DNA of 64,000 bases from positions 558,001 through 622,000 of the forward strand of contig OZ243044.1 of NCBI GenBank assembly GCA_965212135.1. The letters run 5' to 3'. How positions within the stretch are numbered: the stretch's first letter is position 1; every line of letters begins with the position of its first letter. The stretch comes from Bin75 sp965212135 (lineage in GTDB: Bacteria; Nitrospirota; Nitrospiria; Nitrospirales; UBA8639). Under the pieces are notes generated by a model that worked only from the letters and a program-made list of their open reading frames with translations, had not been told where the DNA came from and did no database searches. This document shows positions 52,658-61,942 of the stretch, piece by piece. The position numbers and the translations under genes are program-made.

Positions 52658-55600
52658 CTCTCCGAGACCGACGCTGTTTCCTCGCGACGGATATGAAAGA
52701 ACATCGCGTACAGAACCGGCACGAGAACCAGAGTCAGCAGGGTCGCAAAACTCAATCCCGAAACGAGGACAACCGACATTGACCGGAAAAAAGCATCAAA
52801 AAACAACGGAAGGACACCCATCGCGGTGGTCAGGACGCCCATCATGACCGGCCGGACACGGCTGGACGCGGCATCAATCACCGCATCATACCGCGGCTTG
52901 TTTCTCCTGATCTCCATGTCCATCTGCGCCACAAGCACAATGGCGTTCTTGATGAGCAGGCCCGACAGGGACAACAGACCGAGGATCCCCATGAACTCCA
53001 GCGGCATGGCGGTGGCGACCAACCCGCCCACAACGCCGATCAGGGCAAGCGGCACCACCAACCAAATGACAACCGGCTGGCGGACCGTGCCAAAGAGTAC
53101 GAACACCGTGAGGACCATGGCCAGGAATCCAAACGGGAGCGTGGAGGACAGATTGTCGTTCGACTCCCGGGAATCACCATATTCCCCGTCCCACTCCAGC
53201 GTGTAGCCATCGGGCAGGGGGAGCGCTTCAACGGCAGGCCTGATCCGCTTGAGCAATTCAGACGCCAGTTCACCGGGCAAGGGGTCGCTCTGGGCCTTGA
53301 TCGTCCAGACACGGTTTTCGCGCCGCAACAGGCCGTTCCGCCAAATGGTTCTGAAGCCGTCCGTCACCTGTCCAATCGACACGGTGCGGCCCGTGACCGA
53401 ACTCAAGACCTGAATGTTCCTGATCGTCTCGACGCTCACGCGTTCCGCGACGGGAGCGCGCGCAATGATTGGCAGCAGGTCGTCGCCTTCCCGATACACA
53501 CCCACCGTGTCTCCGGAGAAATGGGTCCGCAAGGCGGACGCCAAATCGGCCCGCGAGACGCCGGCACGCCGGGCTTTGCGTTCGGAATAAACAGGTTCAA
53601 TCACACTGACGGGTTGACGCCAGTCGTCCTTGATGGACAGGGCGCGGCCGTCCGCCACCATGATGGTTTTCGCTTGATCGGCCAGACGTCGAAGCACGTC
53701 AGGATCAGGGCCCTTGAACGTCGCTTCGATGGTTGATCCGCCGCCCGGCCCCAAAATAAAACGCCAGACCTTGGCTTGCGCATCCGGAGAGCGTTCATCA
53801 ATGAAGCCCTGAATCTGCGGTATGAGCCCGTCAATCGCCCGATAGTCGTCCACACGCGCAAGAATTTGCGCATAGGAAGCATTGGGCGATTCCGACGAGT
53901 AGACGAGCATGTAGCGGAGCCCGCCGCCGCCGATCGAAGTCTGGACGGCATTGACGCCGTCCAGCTCGGCCACGAAAGCTTCCACGTCCCGAATCTCTCG
54001 CTGCGTTTGGACAATATCGGTCCCCTGCGGCAACCAATAATCAACCACAATCTGCGGCGTCGTCGAGGCGGGGAAAAACCCGGTTTTCACAAACTGGAAT
54101 CCCCACAATGACAGGACGAACAGTCCGGCCACGCCCCCAACCACGACGAGTCGCATGGCAAGCACCCCGTGCAGGAATCCTTTGTAGAGGCGGAAAAACA
54201 CATTGTCGCCCTCGTGGCTGGCGGAGGCCACGGCAGACGAGTCCCTGAAAAGCCAGGAACAGAACAACGGCGTCAAGGTCACGGCAAACACCCAGCTGAA
54301 CAGCAGAGCGATAAGAATCACCCAAAACAGATGCCCGGTGTATTCGGCGGTCTCCCCCGGGGCAAAGCCAATCGGCCCGAACGCGATGATCCCGACCAGG
54401 GTGCCGCCAAGCAGCGGCCATTGCGTCTGGCTCACAACCTTCTTGGCCATGTCCAGGGTGTTGGCGCCGCGCCGAACTCCCACGAGAATACCTTCCGTCA
54501 CCACGATGGCGTTATCCACCATCATCCCGAGCGCAATGATCAGCGCACCCAGCGAAATCCGGTGCATGGGGATCCCGACCACATACATCACGGCCAAGGT
54601 CGCGAAAATCGTCAGCAGAAGTATCGTGCCGATGATAACGGCGGACCGAAGCCCCATAAACAGCAAGAGCGTGACGACGACAATCACGAAGGCGGCCATC
54701 ACGTTGAACAGAAAGTTCCGGACCGCGCCATCCACCACCTTGCCCTGGTGGTAATATTCGTGGAGCTTGATGCCAAGAGGCCTGCGACTCTCCGACTCTG
54801 CGACTTTTTCGTCAACAGCCCGGCCGATTTCCACAATGTTCGCGCCCGGAACGGCGGAGACACCCAGCGCGATGGCCGGCTGCCCATTATAGCGAAAGAG
54901 CTTGTCAGGCGGGGTTTGATAACCGCGCCAGACACGCGCAATGTCTTTGAGCGCGATGATCCCGCCATCCGCCGATGGGGAGACGAGCATGTTCTCGATG
55001 GCCTCAACGGAATCAATGGCACCCGATGGATCAATGACGATGCGCTGATGGCCGATGGTGACATGGCCGGCCGAGACCACGGCGTTCTGCTGGGCCAGCA
55101 CGTCATAGATTTTTTTGACGGATACCCCCAACGCGGCGGTCTGCTCACGTGAGATGGCGACGAAAATCGCTTCCTGCAAGGCCCCGCCGAGACTGACTTT
55201 GGCGACACCGTCAACCTGCAGGAACTCGCCTTGTAGTTCTTCGGCATAGCGTCGCAATTCGGCCGGGGTGTACCCGGATCCCGTCAGGAAGTAGTAGAGA
55301 CCATAGACGTCCCCGAAATCATCGAAGACCTCCGGACTCCGCGCGTCCGGCGGCAACAAGCGTTCCGCGTCACTGACCTTGTTGCGCAACGTGGCCCAGA
55401 CCGCCCGCAAGTCCGACCTGGTTTTTGAGAATGCATATTTGATTTCGACGTTAATCTCCGAAACGCCGGACGAAGAGACCGACTCAATGACATCCACTTC
55501 CCGCAGTTGCCGAATCGCTCGTTCCAATGGTTCGGTGACCTCCCTGGCCACCTCCAGAGGACTGGCGCCCGGATAGCGAGTGACGACCTGCGCAACCCGA

Positions 55601-55725
55601 ATGGTGAACTCCGGGTCTTCAAAACGCGCCAGGTGCCGGTAGGCCGACCATCCGCCGAACAGCGTGAGGCAGATAAGGATCACGCCGAGGAGTTTGTTCC
55701 TGATTGTGAATTCCGCGATGTTCAT
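52654..55725 (-). CDS. RND family efflux pump, inner-membrane transporter
   Basis: 1023 residues. Twelve-TM RND proton antiporter with N-terminal TM IRNKLLGVILICLTLFGGW, two large periplasmic loops, and membrane motifs including ALIIALGMMVDNAIVVTE (TM4 proton-relay Asp region). Distantly related to AcrB/CzcA/TriC; the substrate cannot be predicted safely. 49 nt downstream of the adaptor gene. Confidence 0.93.
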   Translation of the reverse strand: MNIAEFTIRNKLLGVILICLTLFGGWSAYRHLARFEDPEFTIRVAQVVTRYPGASPLEVAREVTEPLERAIRQLREVDVIESVSSSGVSEINVEIKYAFSKTRSDLRAVWATLRNKVSDAERLLPPDARSPEVFDDFGDVYGLYYFLTGSGYTPAELRRYAEELQGEFLQVDGVAKVSLGGALQEAIFVAISREQTAALGVSVKKIYDVLAQQNAVVSAGHVTIGHQRIVIDPSGAIDSVEAIENMLVSPSADGGIIALKDIARVWRGYQTPPDKLFRYNGQPAIALGVSAVPGANIVEIGRAVDEKVAESESRRPLGIKLHEYYHQGKVVDGAVRNFLFNVMAAFVIVVVTLLLFMGLRSAVIIGTILLLTIFATLAVMYVVGIPMHRISLGALIIALGMMVDNAIVVTEGILVGVRRGANTLDMAKKVVSQTQWPLLGGTLVGIIAFGPIGFAPGETAEYTGHLFWVILIALLFSWVFAVTLTPLFCSWLFRDSSAVASASHEGDNVFFRLYKGFLHGVLAMRLVVVGGVAGLFVLSLWGFQFVKTGFFPASTTPQIVVDYWLPQGTDIVQTQREIRDVEAFVAELDGVNAVQTSIGGGGLRYMLVYSSESPNASYAQILARVDDYRAIDGLIPQIQGFIDERSPDAQAKVWRFILGPGGGSTIEATFKGPDPDVLRRLADQAKTIMVADGRALSIKDDWRQPVSVIEPVYSERKARRAGVSRADLASALRTHFSGDTVGVYREGDDLLPIIARAPVAERVSVETIRNIQVLSSVTGRTVSIGQVTDGFRTIWRNGLLRRENRVWTIKAQSDPLPGELASELLKRIRPAVEALPLPDGYTLEWDGEYGDSRESNDNLSSTLPFGFLAMVLTVFVLFGTVRQPVVIWLVVPLALIGVVGGLVATAMPLEFMGILGLLSLSGLLIKNAIVLVAQMDMEIRRNKPRYDAVIDAASSRVRPVMMGVLTTAMGVLPLFFDAFFRSMSVVLVSGLSFATLLTLVLVPVLYAMFFHIRREETASVSER

Positions 55726-55774
55726 GATGGTCGTCCCTGCGTGGTCGAGAGGGATGACGGACAGCGCTCGCCGT

Positions 55775-56851
55775 TTACTGCGTCCAGGGACGAACCTTCA
55801 TTCCTTCCGCGAGATAGGCGGCGCCGGCGCCGGCGATGGTGTCGCCGGTCCGCACGCCTTCCGTGACAATGACCGTCTCGCCGATACCGTCTTCAATGGT
55901 GACCCGGCGTTTGGCCACCGTCATCGTGGTGTGATTGACCACCCACACGTATGGCATGTCACCGTCGCTCATCACCGCAGCGAGCGGGACCGACACACGG
56001 TGACGCCCCACGCCCGCCTGTTTCGGCGACGAGACGGTTTCCACCGTCGCCGTCATGCCCGGCAGGATGATCAAATGGTCAGGCGGTTCAAACGTAAAGG
56101 TGACCGCGTAGGTTTGAGACGTCGCGTCCGCCACTAGGGAAGCTTCCAGGAACGTTGCCGGAATCCGGTGCTCCGGGGCGGCGTCCAGTAGGACCGAGGC
56201 GCTTTCATTCGTCCGTGTATTGACTTGGGCGATCACACGAGCCGGCAAATCAATCGTGGCCTTGAGCGCCCCTTGACTCATCAATTTGGCGACGAGCTGG
56301 CCAGCCTGTACATTCTGCAGGCGCTTCACCTGGATTTGGGCAATGACACCGGAAAACGGGGCCCGCAACACCGCATCGCTCAAGGCTTTCCTGGCGGAAG
56401 CGAGCTGGGCATGGGCGATGTCGCGTTGCGACTGGCGCTCTTCCAGGATGCTTCGAGCAATCGCATCTTCTTTGGCAAGACGCACGGCTCGTTGATAGAC
56501 TTTTTCGGCATTGTCGAATTGGGCTTCGGCTCTGGCGACGGCATTGCGAAAATCACTTTGATCGAGACTGGCGATAATGGCGCCCCGCTCAACGGACTGG
56601 GTTTCCTGAACCGGCAACGCTGTCAGCAGCCCCCCCACCGGAAAACTCAAGTCCGCCAACTGCGCGGCATCAATGACGGCGGGATACCTGTTTGATTGTT
56701 GAGTCGCCGCTCCCGCGATGGTCATCAGCTTCACGGGTCGAACGGAAGGTTCTCGTGGTTGCACGATCTCCTCCTTGTCGCAGGAGACCAGAAAAACCAC
56801 GGCGGCCACCGCCAGAACCATGTGCTTGAACTTGCCCGCGGACATCCGCAT
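55775..56851 (-). CDS. RND pump periplasmic adaptor
   Basis: 358 residues, lipoprotein with lipobox FLVSC (about 24). HlyD/AcrA-type: lipoyl half-motifs (FPVGGLLTALPVQETQSVERG), helical hairpin at about 100-145 and beta-barrel domains afterwards. First gene of the three-gene operon adaptor-pump-channel; a transcriptional regulator is not adjacent. Confidence 0.92.
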   Translation of the reverse strand: MRMSAGKFKHMVLAVAAVVFLVSCDKEEIVQPREPSVRPVKLMTIAGAATQQSNRYPAVIDAAQLADLSFPVGGLLTALPVQETQSVERGAIIASLDQSDFRNAVARAEAQFDNAEKVYQRAVRLAKEDAIARSILEERQSQRDIAHAQLASARKALSDAVLRAPFSGVIAQIQVKRLQNVQAGQLVAKLMSQGALKATIDLPARVIAQVNTRTNESASVLLDAAPEHRIPATFLEASLVADATSQTYAVTFTFEPPDHLIILPGMTATVETVSSPKQAGVGRHRVSVPLAAVMSDGDMPYVWVVNHTTMTVAKRRVTIEDGIGETVIVTEGVRTGDTIAGAGAAYLAEGMKVRPWTQ

Positions 56852-57321
56852 GATATTTCCCTATCGTCCTGACTCTTGGAGACGCGTGTCATGCACGTTT
56901 CCACTGTACCGAAACGGGCCGCGGACTGGCAAACCGCCGACCATGAGACCCGCTCACACCGGATGGCAACTCCATCGCGACGGCCCGTTGCAGCGACGGT
57001 GCGTTGACGACAGGCTCATGCGCCGTCTCATCGTGGCTTGCATGCTCCTCGTCACATGCGCGTCCGCCAACCTCTCCAACGCCTGGACACCGTGGATGAC
57101 GCCTCCCATGCGGCTCAACGCCACCTTGGTGGAAGGCGACGTTGAGCGGTATGATTAGATGCGGGACTTCAGCCACTCTCCTTCGGCAACGCTGACCACA
57201 GCACCATGCTTCCTCACGATTCACCCGTCACGAAGCATGTTCGGCGTTTGCGCGAGCAGGTCATGGATTGCCATCGAACATCGTCACAGACCCCAACAAT
57301 TGCCCGCGTAAGGACTAACCC
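56852..57321. other. 470-nt region between RND operon and radical SAM gene
   Basis: Holds the upstream region of the minus-strand adaptor operon and of the plus-strand radical SAM gene. The only coding hint is a short signal-peptide-like frame at 57018-57158. No repeats or hairpins that I would call. Confidence 0.4.
57018..57158 (+). CDS. Possible 46-residue secreted peptide
   Basis: MRRLIVACMLLVTCASANLS reads as a signal peptide, followed by a short mature segment (NAWTPWMTPPMRLNATL). The ribosome binding site is poor and no homologue is known, so this is a weak call. Confidence 0.25.
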   Translation: MRRLIVACMLLVTCASANLSNAWTPWMTPPMRLNATLVEGDVERYD

Positions 57322-58341
57322 ATGAAACCGATCTCCAATCCGCCGAACCCCTTTGAATCCGCCCACCGGGAATTGCTCGAACCGGCCCCGCACGTCACCA
57401 CGCAGGTTTTCGAGGAGCGCACCGGCGCCATCCTGAGTCGAAACGACAGCCCCGATCTGCCCTTTCGCTGGAGCGTGAATCCTTATCGCGGATGCTTTCA
57501 TGCGTGCGCCTATTGCTATGCGCGACCGAGTCATCAGTACTGGGGATTTGGCGCGGGGACGGATTTTGAATCCAAACTCATCGTGAAGCCCAATGCGGCC
57601 GAGGCCTTGCGAACGGCGTTTTTGAAACCATCGTGGAAAGGCGAACTCGTGGTCTTTTCCGGAAACACGGACTGTTATCAACCGTTAGAAGCGACCTATG
57701 AACTCACACGGGCCTGTTTAACCGTGTGTGCCGAATTTCGAAATCCCGTCACCATTATTACCAAAGCCTCGCTCATTCAACGTGATCTGGATCTTCTGCG
57801 CATTCTCAATGATCAGGCGTACATTCGGGTAGGAATCAGCGTGCCCTTTGCCGACGACGACGTTGCGCGAAAGGTCGAACCGCAAACACCATCCATCACC
57901 AAACGCCTGGAGGCCATGGCCGTCCTCTCTGCGGCCGGCATTCCCACCGCCGTCTTTTTGAGCCCGGTCATCCCCGGGCTCAATGAACAGGATATTCCTC
58001 GCATTCTTCGCCTTGCGAGACAAGCCGGAGCCACGTACGCGACCTATACACTGTTACGGCTCAACGACAACGTTCAGCCCGTGTTTCTGGAACGCATGGC
58101 TGAAGCCTTTCCCGACCGCATCAAGAAAATCGTCAACCGCCTGAAAGAGGCCAGAAGCGGCACGCTGGAAGAGAAACGATTTTTTACGCGCCATCAGGGA
58201 CGCGGCCCGGGATGGCAGACCATCAAACAATTATTTGATTTGACCATCCGCAAAGAAGGCTTGCAGCGATTCAGGCAAGACGAAACCGTTCCGGCAACCT
58301 TCCACAGACCACTGTCCGCGCAACGCAGGCTGTTTCCTTGA
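57322..58341 (+). CDS. PA0069-type radical SAM protein
   Basis: 339 residues. Radical SAM motif CFHACAYCYAR (Cys 58, 62, 65), with preceding NPYRG and following QYWGFGAGTDFESKLIVK. Related to spore photoproduct lyase-like proteins of the PA0069 family, in which the substrate is unknown. The N terminus begins MKPISNPPNPFES; no strong ribosome binding site. Likely monocistronic. Confidence 0.88.
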   Translation: MKPISNPPNPFESAHRELLEPAPHVTTQVFEERTGAILSRNDSPDLPFRWSVNPYRGCFHACAYCYARPSHQYWGFGAGTDFESKLIVKPNAAEALRTAFLKPSWKGELVVFSGNTDCYQPLEATYELTRACLTVCAEFRNPVTIITKASLIQRDLDLLRILNDQAYIRVGISVPFADDDVARKVEPQTPSITKRLEAMAVLSAAGIPTAVFLSPVIPGLNEQDIPRILRLARQAGATYATYTLLRLNDNVQPVFLERMAEAFPDRIKKIVNRLKEARSGTLEEKRFFTRHQGRGPGWQTIKQLFDLTIRKEGLQRFRQDETVPATFHRPLSAQRRLFP

Positions 58342-58572
58342 AACTACAGTCCCGGGCACAAGAAAGACTCCGGGCAGCTTCGACGTTTCCCCACCGCCTG
58401 CATTCGACGATCATGGAAACCACGCACCCCATCCGGCTTCCCCTATTCGCATTTTGGGGTTGGCAGAAGGACGTCCCAATCTTTACAATCGGCGAACAGG
58501 CGCTTCGTCTCCGCGCAGGCCCGATACCCGTACAGACTCGCGTCTCTCCTGTTTATGACAAATGGTGATGCA

Positions 58573-59766
58573 ATGCGGAATGGTCGTTGGAAAAAACTGT
58601 GTGCGGTGTGCCTGGCCGGCATGATCGGCATCGCGGGATGCGAGGACGCGAACACCCCCTGGGACATGCACATGGACCGCGGCGACCGTCTCGTGCAACA
58701 AGGACGTTTCAAAGAAGCCAAAGAAGCATACGACGCGGCGCTCAAAGAAGCCGAACAGTTTGGCGAACGCGATCCCCGGCTTCCTCGCACATTAACCAGA
58801 CTGGCCGGACTCCATGACGCGCAGGGCTCCTATGAGCTGGCCGAACCGCTGTTGAGTCGGACCGTCCGTCTGAACGAAAAAATTTTAGGAGACCGCGCCC
58901 CGCAGTTGGCCGCCAGTTTGAGCAATCTCGCGGCGCTGCATTACGCTCAACAACACTATGAGAAAGCCCTGCCGCTCTTTGAACGGGCCTTGCACGTTCG
59001 TGAACGGGCGCTTGGCGCAGACCACAGCGATGTGACGCTGGATCTCAAAAATCTCGCGGGAGTGCTGGCCGCTCAGGAACAGTATGAGCAAGCGGAGGCG
59101 CATTTAACCCGAGCCCTGGCCATCACGGAACACCATGCCGGCAACGACGACCCCGCTCTGGTGGAGAGTCTCAATAATCTCGCGCTCCTGTACCGCGCAC
59201 AACAACGCTATGACAAAGCCGTCCCGTTGCTGCAACGAGCAATGGACATCAATGAAAAAACCTTTGGCGCCGACAGCCCGGGGCTGATCGGCAGTCTCAA
59301 CAACCTCGCTTTTCTGCATGTGACCCAGAAGGCATACGACAAAGCCGAAGCGCTGCTGAAACGAGCGGTACACATTCATGAAAAATCCTTTGGCCCGGAG
59401 AATCCGCGACTGGTGCCCGGCTTGACCAATCTGGCCGAACTCTATCGCATCCGGGAACAATTCGACCGGGCCGAACCGTTACTGCGCCGTGCCTTGGAAA
59501 TTAACAAAAAAAAATTCGGTCCCGAGGATGAAAAAATCGCGAATGTAGCGAACAATCTGGGGCTGCTCTATTTGCTCCAGGAGCAGTATGCCAAAGCCGA
59601 ACCACTCTTCATTCAGGCTCTGGCCATCAACGAAAAAATCCTGGGCCACGATCACCCCACGGTCGCCCGCACGCTGAAAAACTACGGCGCGCTGTTGAGA
59701 AAAACCAACCGGGAAAAAGAAGCGAGGAAACTCGACGCCCGGATAGCGAACATGAAGAAAACGTGA
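58573..59766 (+). CDS. TPR (kinesin-light-chain-like) lipoprotein
   Basis: 397 residues from ATG 58573. Signal with lipobox GIAGC. About seven 42-residue repeats of the TPR_10/TPR_12 type, with recurrent SLNNLAxLY-type and ALxIxEKxxGxxxP segments, span about 75-385. Repeats of this kind form scaffolds. No enzyme domain. Confidence 0.85.
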   Translation: MRNGRWKKLCAVCLAGMIGIAGCEDANTPWDMHMDRGDRLVQQGRFKEAKEAYDAALKEAEQFGERDPRLPRTLTRLAGLHDAQGSYELAEPLLSRTVRLNEKILGDRAPQLAASLSNLAALHYAQQHYEKALPLFERALHVRERALGADHSDVTLDLKNLAGVLAAQEQYEQAEAHLTRALAITEHHAGNDDPALVESLNNLALLYRAQQRYDKAVPLLQRAMDINEKTFGADSPGLIGSLNNLAFLHVTQKAYDKAEALLKRAVHIHEKSFGPENPRLVPGLTNLAELYRIREQFDRAEPLLRRALEINKKKFGPEDEKIANVANNLGLLYLLQEQYAKAEPLFIQALAINEKILGHDHPTVARTLKNYGALLRKTNREKEARKLDARIANMKKT

Positions 59767-59795
59767 GGAAAAGCCCCTCTAGGGTTCAGGCACGA

Positions 59796-60344
59796 TCAGG
59801 GCACGTCCGGACGTGGGTCGGAAACAAACCCATCGCGGTGGGGCATTTGAACCTTGGGGAGCGTCTCCTGATTGAGCACCGCGTCCTTCTCCAGCAGTCC
59901 GTTTCGAAACAATATCCAGGCCGCCACTGAATACACCTGATTGGGCGTTAACGACTGCGGCGCGTTCAAAGGCATCGCACGATACAGATAATCAAACAAC
60001 GTCGTCGCATACGGCCAATAACTGCCGACGGTTTTCAGCGGGTGAGGGGTCGCCAGCGTGCCCCGGCCGCCAACCAGCCTGGACATGGGCCCTTCCACCC
60101 CGGTCTCGCCATGGCAACTCGCACAGCGTTCGGCATACACCTTGACGCCTTCCCCGACCGTACCGCTGCCGACCGGCAACCCTGTGCCATCCGGCGCCAC
60201 ATCAATATCCCAGGCCCGGATCGTGTCATCCGTCGCCACCCGTCCAAGATCAAAGGAACCGCGCTCCGCCGCACTCCACGCCACAGCCAACGGCATCCAC
60301 GGAAGAACAAGGAAAACACAAGAGCGAAGAAGACGACACATCAC
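59796..60344 (-). CDS. Monoheme cytochrome c (SorB/SoxD-like)
   Basis: 182 residues with a signal peptide (about 1-25). Heme motif CASCH (Cys 74, Cys 77, His 78) and probable axial Met in YRAMPLNAPQSL (124). Located 30 nt downstream of a SoxC/SorA-like sulfite oxidase on the same strand, so it is probably its electron acceptor in the periplasm. Confidence 0.88.
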   Translation of the reverse strand: MMCRLLRSCVFLVLPWMPLAVAWSAAERGSFDLGRVATDDTIRAWDIDVAPDGTGLPVGSGTVGEGVKVYAERCASCHGETGVEGPMSRLVGGRGTLATPHPLKTVGSYWPYATTLFDYLYRAMPLNAPQSLTPNQVYSVAAWILFRNGLLEKDAVLNQETLPKVQMPHRDGFVSDPRPDVP

Positions 60345-60374
60345 GGGGCGGGCCGCGGCAGACGGCGGGGACGG

Positions 60375-61640
60375 TCACACCTGCACATTATGCACGCCCC
60401 CTTTGTTGTCAATCTTCCAACTTTGGATGGCATTATAGTGGTAGTACGAATTGAGACCGCGGACGCCGATCAATTCCTGGCGCGTGGGTTGCCGATACCC
60501 GGTTTCATCGGTGCAGCGGCTTTGGAGAACGGCTTCCCGGCCATCCCACCACCAAGCCATGCGAAACCGGGTGTGGCATTTCGGCAAAACGGGATCCTGC
60601 AAGGTTGCGATTCGCCAACGTGTTCCGCCATCAACGCTCACTTCCACTTTGTTAATCCGCCCTCTGCCGCTCCACGCCAACCCCCGGATTTCACGGTAGC
60701 CCGGTTCCTGTAATCGCTGCCCCCCGGACGGCGCCGTAATCACCGACTTCGCGTCCATGTCAAAGGTAAATTGCCGCGCGGTCCCATCCGGCATCAAGTC
60801 GGTATATTTCGAGGTTTCTTCACGAGTCATCAACGGCGTGGAAACCAGTTTCAGCCGTCGCAACCATTTAATGCACGTATTGCCTTCCCACCCCGGCAGC
60901 AACAACCGGAGGGGATACCCTTGCTCCGGACGGAGCGGTTCCCCGTTTTGCGCGTAGCACAACAACGCGTCGTCCATCATCCGATCCAATGGCAGACTGC
61001 GCGTCATCGCCGCGGCATCGCCGCCCTCGGCGAGCATCCAGGCCGCCGCGGGGTCGAGTCCGGCTTCCCCCAACACCGTCGCCAGTCGAACCCCGGTCCA
61101 TTCGCTGGTGCTGGTCAACCCATGGGTGTCCTGAACGGTTCTGCCCGTTGGCCCTTTCCATTCTTTCCCGCTGTTGCCCGAACACTCGACAAACACAATC
61201 CGTGAGGTCGCGGGAAACTGTTTCAGCTCATCCATGGTAAAAATCAACGGTCGCCCCACCAGGCCATGAACCAGGAGGCGATGCCGCACGGGATCAATGA
61301 GCGGCACGCCGTTGTGGTGGCGTTCAAAATGCAGAGCCGACGGGGTCACGATGCCATGCAAGTCCTGTAAGGGCGTTCTTGACCGCTGTGTCCTCGTCAA
61401 TCGCTTGATACGGTCAAATGGCGAGCGTTGCCCATAATCCGAAGCCGGCGCGCCGGGAACACGGGCGGGATCGTCCGGCACGTCCGCCGTATGTCCCATG
61501 AATGGCGACAGCAAGGCATGTGCCGCCGCCACCCCCAGCGCCGACGTGGCGCCGACCAAAAAAGCCCGGCGCGTCGGCGGGTCTTTGTGCCGCGCGGTGA
61601 CGCCCATCAAGGATTCCAGCTTCTCTCGTGACGGCTTCAT
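60375..61640 (-). CDS. Periplasmic sulfite oxidase-type molybdoenzyme (SoxC/SorA-like)
   Basis: 421 residues from ATG 61640 (another ATG at 61643). Tat signal RRAFLVG in the N-terminal 30. Molybdopterin-binding domain with VFVECSGNSGKEW containing the Mo-ligand Cys, then dimerisation domain with WSGRGRINKVEVSVDGG. Oxidises sulfite to sulfate; the partner cytochrome follows. SoxXYZAB genes are not present in the window, so a sulfite dehydrogenase role is more likely than thiosulfate oxidation. Confidence 0.9.
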   Translation of the reverse strand: MKPSREKLESLMGVTARHKDPPTRRAFLVGATSALGVAAAHALLSPFMGHTADVPDDPARVPGAPASDYGQRSPFDRIKRLTRTQRSRTPLQDLHGIVTPSALHFERHHNGVPLIDPVRHRLLVHGLVGRPLIFTMDELKQFPATSRIVFVECSGNSGKEWKGPTGRTVQDTHGLTSTSEWTGVRLATVLGEAGLDPAAAWMLAEGGDAAAMTRSLPLDRMMDDALLCYAQNGEPLRPEQGYPLRLLLPGWEGNTCIKWLRRLKLVSTPLMTREETSKYTDLMPDGTARQFTFDMDAKSVITAPSGGQRLQEPGYREIRGLAWSGRGRINKVEVSVDGGTRWRIATLQDPVLPKCHTRFRMAWWWDGREAVLQSRCTDETGYRQPTRQELIGVRGLNSYYHYNAIQSWKIDNKGGVHNVQV

Positions 61641-61942
61641 CATGCATCCAGAAAACGGTGTCGCCATCCCATGAAAAAAGCTTAAACCAGACGGGGGGAT
61701 TACGCAAAGGCGCAAGGGTGGTCCCGGCCATCACGACGAAACCGCCGGGACGCCGCACGGGGAAAAACGGCCAAACGAAAAAATCTGGTTTTCTGCTTGA
61801 CTACCCGTTGATGGCTTCGGTAAACCGACTAACAACAAAAGGAATGCGGCGCCGATTCTCTGACCTGCACGCGCCGCACACCGGGACCACCATCAATGGA
61901 GAGGATGCATCGCCCGACGGAGCGCATCGCCACGAGTCACCT
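61641..61942. other. Divergent upstream region of sulfite oxidase and GH15 genes
   Basis: About 300 nt, open in the plus frame but not convincing as protein. A TTGACT (61797-61802), 17-nt spacer and GTAAAC (61820-61825) could be a weak plus-strand promoter for the GH15 gene. An in-frame ATG at 61811 would extend that gene. Confidence 0.4.

Noticed and set aside
58338..58568. 76-residue frame overlapping the radical SAM stop
   Set aside because: TTG start, low-complexity product, and it runs into the TPR lipoprotein start; no support.
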